A stretch of DNA of 64,000 bases from Oscillospiraceae bacterium (GTDB taxonomy: Bacteria; Bacillota; Clostridia; Oscillospirales; Oscillospiraceae): NCBI GenBank assembly GCA_020025295.1, contig JAHHSJ010000002.1:46190-110189 (forward strand), given 5' to 3'. The notes under the pieces are model-generated. The model had not been told where the DNA came from and did not search any database. It worked only from the letters and a program-made list of their open reading frames with translations. Position numbers and translations under genes: made by a program. Shown here in pieces: positions 61,010 through 64,000 of this stretch (position 1 is the stretch's first letter; each line of letters begins with the position of its first letter).

Positions 61010-61308
61010 AAAAACCTCCTCAAATTTCAGAGGGAGCAGCGGGACCAACGAATCCCCGAGCTTCCCTCATAATTTTCTCTCTCATACAGCACCGAAGTGC
61101 GTCAAGCATAAAGTAAAGCAGAACTCTGCACAGACAGCTTCTTTTCTGTCCGCAAACTTCCAATCCTTAACAAATTGCCGGGTCAGAGGTTTTTCCAAGG
61201 ACTTCCTAACACCGCCATCGGTGTTAGGACCGGAACCAATCCTGAGATTCTTCCGTTTCCATCGAACGGTAAGACCGTTCTGAACTGGGTTCTATTTTTT
61301 GCTCACAA
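61010..61308 (-). promoter_or_regulatory. long structured 5' leader of symporter copy 2
   Basis: About 300 transcribed bases precede the start codon. Three stems are clear: GAACGGT/ACCGTTC (61264-61280), CCTAACACCG/CGGTGTTAGG (61205-61228) and GAGGGA.GC/GC.CCCTC near 61030-61069, just before the ribosome binding site. The last could hide that site. I do not recognise a known riboswitch class. Confidence 0.5.
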
Positions 61309-61314
61309 ATAGCC

Positions 61315-61343
61315 ATTATATCAACCTTAAAAATAGATTGCAA
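61315..61343 (-). promoter_or_regulatory. promoter of symporter copy 2
   Basis: TTGCAA (61338-61343), 17 bases, TATAAT (61315-61320) on minus. Confidence 0.8.
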
Positions 61344-61527
61344 CGAAAAGGGGCGATTTTAGTCGCATGCGCAGTGCATTTTTCACAATTATCCAAAATT
61401 TCCTTCGCTTATTTGGTGATTTCGCTGATTTTCTCTTCCGCAGCACACCCCAAAAAGCCGCCTCACTCCCCTTTTTTTGCGCTCACTGCCCCTTTTGCCT
61501 TGTGCTGCGGTGTCTGCAATATTCCCC

Positions 61528-61555
61528 TTGACAAACGCAAAATCGCTGTTACGCT
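61528..61555 (+). promoter_or_regulatory. promoter of the SGNH hydrolase gene
   Basis: TTGACA (61528-61533), 16 bases, TACGCT (61550-61555). The stretch 61344-61527 holds nothing else I can identify. Confidence 0.55.
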
Positions 61556-61587
61556 TAGAAGAAATGAAACACAAAGGAAGTGGACTC

Positions 61588-62262
61588 ATGAAAAAACACA
61601 TCATCTGTCTGGGCGATTCCAACACCCACGGCTACTGCGCCGACCCCAACGACTGTGCCGACAGCGCACTGGCACGCTTCAACGAAAACGAGCGCTGGAC
61701 CAAGCTGCTGCAAGCAAAATTGGGCGAGGACTATCTGGTGGTGGAAGAGGGCCTTTCCGGCCGCACCACGGTATTCACCGACCCGGTCTGGGAAGGTCTG
61801 GATGCTCTGCATTACCTCTATCCCTGCCTGAAAAGCCATGAACCTGTGGCCCTTCTGGTCATCATGCTGGGCACCAACGACACCAAGGAGCGCTTGGGCA
61901 CCAACGCCTTCGCCATTGCGCTGGGCATGAAGCGGCTGGTTCGCAAGGCCAAGACCGTGGACTGCTGGGGTCCCAACGGCACCCCCAACATTCTGGTGAT
62001 CGCTCCGCCTCCCATCGGCAAGGGTGTGGAGACCTCCGATGTGGCCGACGAGATGGGCAAGGGCGCGGTGGAGCGCTCCGAGGCGCTGGCTGCCCTCTAT
62101 CAGAAGGTGGCTGAAGAGGAAGGCGTACACTTCCTGGATGCCGCCGCACTGGGCTGCACCTTCAATCAGGTGGACTTCATGCACCTGACGAAAGCCAGCC
62201 ACGCCCGCTTCGCCGAGGCACTGGCAGAGCTCGTCCCCTCCCTCGTGGAAACGAAAGCCTGA
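61588..62262 (+). CDS. SGNH/GDSL-type hydrolase
   Basis: SGNH hydrolases are serine esterases or deacylases. From the ATG after AAAGGAAG there are 224 residues. Block I IICLGDSNTHGYC holds the nucleophile, LSGRTTV gives the block II glycine, IMLGTNDTKE is block III, and DFMHLTKASHARFA holds the catalytic Asp-x-x-His. All four blocks are present. The absence of a signal peptide means it acts in the cytoplasm. This resembles the arylesterase/acetylhydrolase branch; the substrate is unknown. Confidence 0.92.
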   Translation: MKKHIICLGDSNTHGYCADPNDCADSALARFNENERWTKLLQAKLGEDYLVVEEGLSGRTTVFTDPVWEGLDALHYLYPCLKSHEPVALLVIMLGTNDTKERLGTNAFAIALGMKRLVRKAKTVDCWGPNGTPNILVIAPPPIGKGVETSDVADEMGKGAVERSEALAALYQKVAEEEGVHFLDAAALGCTFNQVDFMHLTKASHARFAEALAELVPSLVETKA

Positions 62263-62278
62263 CACAAAAAACGCAAAC

Positions 62279-62318
62279 AGCCGCTCTGAACCAACGGTTC
62301 AGAGCGGCTTCTTTCTTT
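62279..62318. terminator. bidirectional terminator at 62.3 kb
   Basis: AGCCGCTCTGAACC (62279-62292) pairs with GGTTCAGAGCGGCT (62296-62309), followed on plus by TCTTTCTTTTT. It also closes the minus-strand amidohydrolase gene. Confidence 0.88.
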
Positions 62319-63947
62319 TTACGACTGGTAGACAATGGTTCCGCCCACCATGGTCATCACGCAGGCGGTTTCGAGGATTTCCTCCGGGTCACAGGTCAGA
62401 AGGTTGTGGTCCAGCACACAGAGGTCGGCAAACAGGCCGGGTGCCAGTGTGCCGTAGAGGTGTTCCGCATTGGCGGCGCAGGCTGCGCCGTGGGTATAGG
62501 CACTGACCGCCTCCCAAGGGGCAATTTTCTCCTGCGGCATCCAGCCTCCCTCCGGCTGACCGGTTCTGGCGGACTGCCGGGTGACGGCGTCATAGATGCT
62601 CACAAAGGGGTTGACCTCCACCACCGGGGCGTCCGTGCCGAAGGCCAGCGTGGAACCGCCGTCCAGCAGGCTGCGGAAGGGCCACATCAGCCGGGCCCGC
62701 TCCATGCCGAGGTCCCGCTCCACTCCCTTGGGATCGCAGACGGCATGGGCAGGCTGACAGGAAGGCAGCACATGATCCCGGGCCAGACGGAGAATGTCCT
62801 CCGGCTGGAGGTTTTCCAGATGCTCCAGCGTGTGCTGCAAATACGGCTTCTCGCCGTACCGGATGGCAGCTTCCTCACAATAGTCCAGCATCAGGTGGAT
62901 CGCCTGATCCCCGATGGTATGGACCCGGACAGAGAAATCATTCTCGTGGGCTTTCAGCACCAGACGGCGCATCTGCTCCGGCGGAAGGGTGGTTTTCCCC
63001 ACATCGCCGGGATACCATGCGTTGGCATAAGGCTCCTTCAGGTAGGCGGTATGGCAGGGAGACACCCCGTCAAAAAACTGCTTCACGCCGTTGCAGTAGA
63101 GCATGGGGCCTTGATACCGGCTCCGCATCTCCATGGGGCGCAGCAAATCCTCGGTGAGCGTGGGATACATATGGACTCGCACCGTCAGCTTGCCCTCCTG
63201 CTCCATGCGGCTGTAAATATCCGTGCGGAGAAAGTCCAGTCCCGGCTCCGCCATCATGGACATATCGCAGACAGCAGTGATGCCATAGCGGTTCAGGATG
63301 TGCATGAAGTTCTCGTAGAGCCCCTCCACCACCTCGTCCGGGAAGTCGTAGATCTGCTTGCACAGAGCGGTGGCGTCGGCCTCGTGAAAGATGCCGGTCA
63401 GCTCTCCGTTGGCGTCGTGGTCGATCTGACCGCCGGGACGGTTGGGGGTATTCCGGTCAATGCCCAGCTTGTTCATGCCGCAGCTGTTGATCCACATGGT
63501 GTGGCAGTCAAAGGACACCATCACCACTGGGCGATCCGGGTAGACCGCGTCCAGCGAGGCTTTCGTGGGAAGCTCCGGACGGTCCCACAGGGAATGATAC
63601 CACCCGGCGCCGATGAGCCACTGATCCTTGGGCACCAGATCGGCTACCTCCGCAAGTCCGGCCACGCACTGCTCCTCGCTGGTGTCATCAAAGCTGACCT
63701 TCACTCTGGGGTCGGCGTACAGGCTCGCCATAAAGGTGTGGAGATGGGCGTCGTGGAATCCGGGCAGAATCAGCTGCTCCCCAAAGTCCAGTACCTTGGT
63801 GTCCGCCCCGAGACAGCGCTCCAGCATCTCCAAACCCCCTGCATATGTGATCTTATCTCCGGTCACGGCCACAAATCCGGAGAAGGTGTCCTTGCCGACG
63901 CCGCGATAGATATTCGAACTTTTTAAGATAAAATCTGCTTGTTTCAT
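62319..63947 (-). CDS. YtcJ-type amidohydrolase
   Basis: YtcJ-like enzymes are amidohydrolase-3 members of mostly unknown substrate. The 542 residues begin MKQADFILKSSNIYRGVG and show LPGFHDAHLHTFMASLY (H-x-H metal pair), GWYHSLWDRPELPTK, GIFHEADATAL, VHTIGDQAIHLMLDY and AFGTDAPVVEVNPF (catalytic Asp). Length is normal. It converges with the SGNH gene. AGGAGG lies 13 bases before the ATG, slightly far. The remaining 53 bases of the window show no gene. Confidence 0.9.
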   Translation of the reverse strand: MKQADFILKSSNIYRGVGKDTFSGFVAVTGDKITYAGGLEMLERCLGADTKVLDFGEQLILPGFHDAHLHTFMASLYADPRVKVSFDDTSEEQCVAGLAEVADLVPKDQWLIGAGWYHSLWDRPELPTKASLDAVYPDRPVVMVSFDCHTMWINSCGMNKLGIDRNTPNRPGGQIDHDANGELTGIFHEADATALCKQIYDFPDEVVEGLYENFMHILNRYGITAVCDMSMMAEPGLDFLRTDIYSRMEQEGKLTVRVHMYPTLTEDLLRPMEMRSRYQGPMLYCNGVKQFFDGVSPCHTAYLKEPYANAWYPGDVGKTTLPPEQMRRLVLKAHENDFSVRVHTIGDQAIHLMLDYCEEAAIRYGEKPYLQHTLEHLENLQPEDILRLARDHVLPSCQPAHAVCDPKGVERDLGMERARLMWPFRSLLDGGSTLAFGTDAPVVEVNPFVSIYDAVTRQSARTGQPEGGWMPQEKIAPWEAVSAYTHGAACAANAEHLYGTLAPGLFADLCVLDHNLLTCDPEEILETACVMTMVGGTIVYQS

Positions 63948-64000
63948 AGGGAATTTCCATTCCTCCTACCGATTGCATTCCTGCTGATTATACGCTTTGC

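Noticed and set aside
61010..61308. T-box or named riboswitch upstream of symporter copy 2
   Set aside because: I could not find the T-box AGGGTGG-type motif or any conserved riboswitch core I know. It is kept only as an unassigned structured leader.

Overview
The window reads as the chromosome of a spore-forming, moderately GC-rich anaerobic Firmicute. SpoIIID, DUF3795- and VanZ-type proteins, an AGCS alanine carrier and a clostridial short peptide deformylase point to Clostridia. GC-rich codon use plus a gut-type purine-degradation gene set suggest the Oscillospiraceae (Flavonifractor/Lawsonibacter/Intestinimonas-like). The family assignment is inference. I saw no rRNA, tRNA, CRISPR, transposase or phage gene.

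Housekeeping (1-26140). The S10 ribosomal operon (rpsJ-rplC-rplD-rplW-rplB-rpsS-rplV, minus strand) runs off the left edge behind a strong promoter and a structured leader. Next come two unknown membrane proteins. The rimP-nusA-ylxR-ylxQ-infB-rbfA-nrnA-truB-ribF translation/RNA operon follows, with a terminator-like hairpin in its leader and another between infB and rbfA. Then come an unknown plus-strand gene, an acyltransferase, an amino-acid ABC transporter behind a repeat-rich promoter, prfC, azlCD, spoIIID, a MATE exporter, a Cys-rich DUF3795-like gene and mnmG.

Mixed metabolic and envelope region (26150-43900). This holds an M42 peptidase, two lipoproteins (one a polysaccharide deacetylase), an ATC-hydrolase-like protein, a sugar nucleotidyltransferase-like protein, an AGCS alanine carrier with a divergent AraC regulator, VanZ plus metallophosphoesterase, pta, a PatB-type beta-lyase, a NUDIX-PAP2-HD set, def, a cyuA-like cysteine desulfidase with an attenuator-like leader, and an N-acyl-D-amino-acid deacylase. 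Nearly every unit ends in a clear intrinsic terminator.

Purine/urate-type catabolic island (44025-61009). A YheO-like PAS/HTH regulator diverges from ssnA. Then follow dpaL(ygeX)-ygeY-ygeW-hydantoinase(ygeZ/hyuA)-ridA on plus, an unusually short ygfK homologue on minus, a second paralogous YheO-like regulator, an NCS1 permease with a tiny membrane partner, and two tandem SSS symporters. These are the homologues of the anaerobic uric-acid/purine breakdown locus known from gut bacteria. Carriers would import the substrate, SsnA and the hydantoinase would open rings, YgeY and YgeW would work on ureido/carbamoyl intermediates, and DpaL would release pyruvate and ammonia.

The most notable points lie in this island. 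YgfK lacks the entire central flavin/NAD(P) domain. The whole SSS unit is duplicated, and one copy carries a Trp-to-TGA stop. AT-rich inverted repeats sit in the island's promoters. The window closes with an SGNH hydrolase and a YtcJ-type amidohydrolase.
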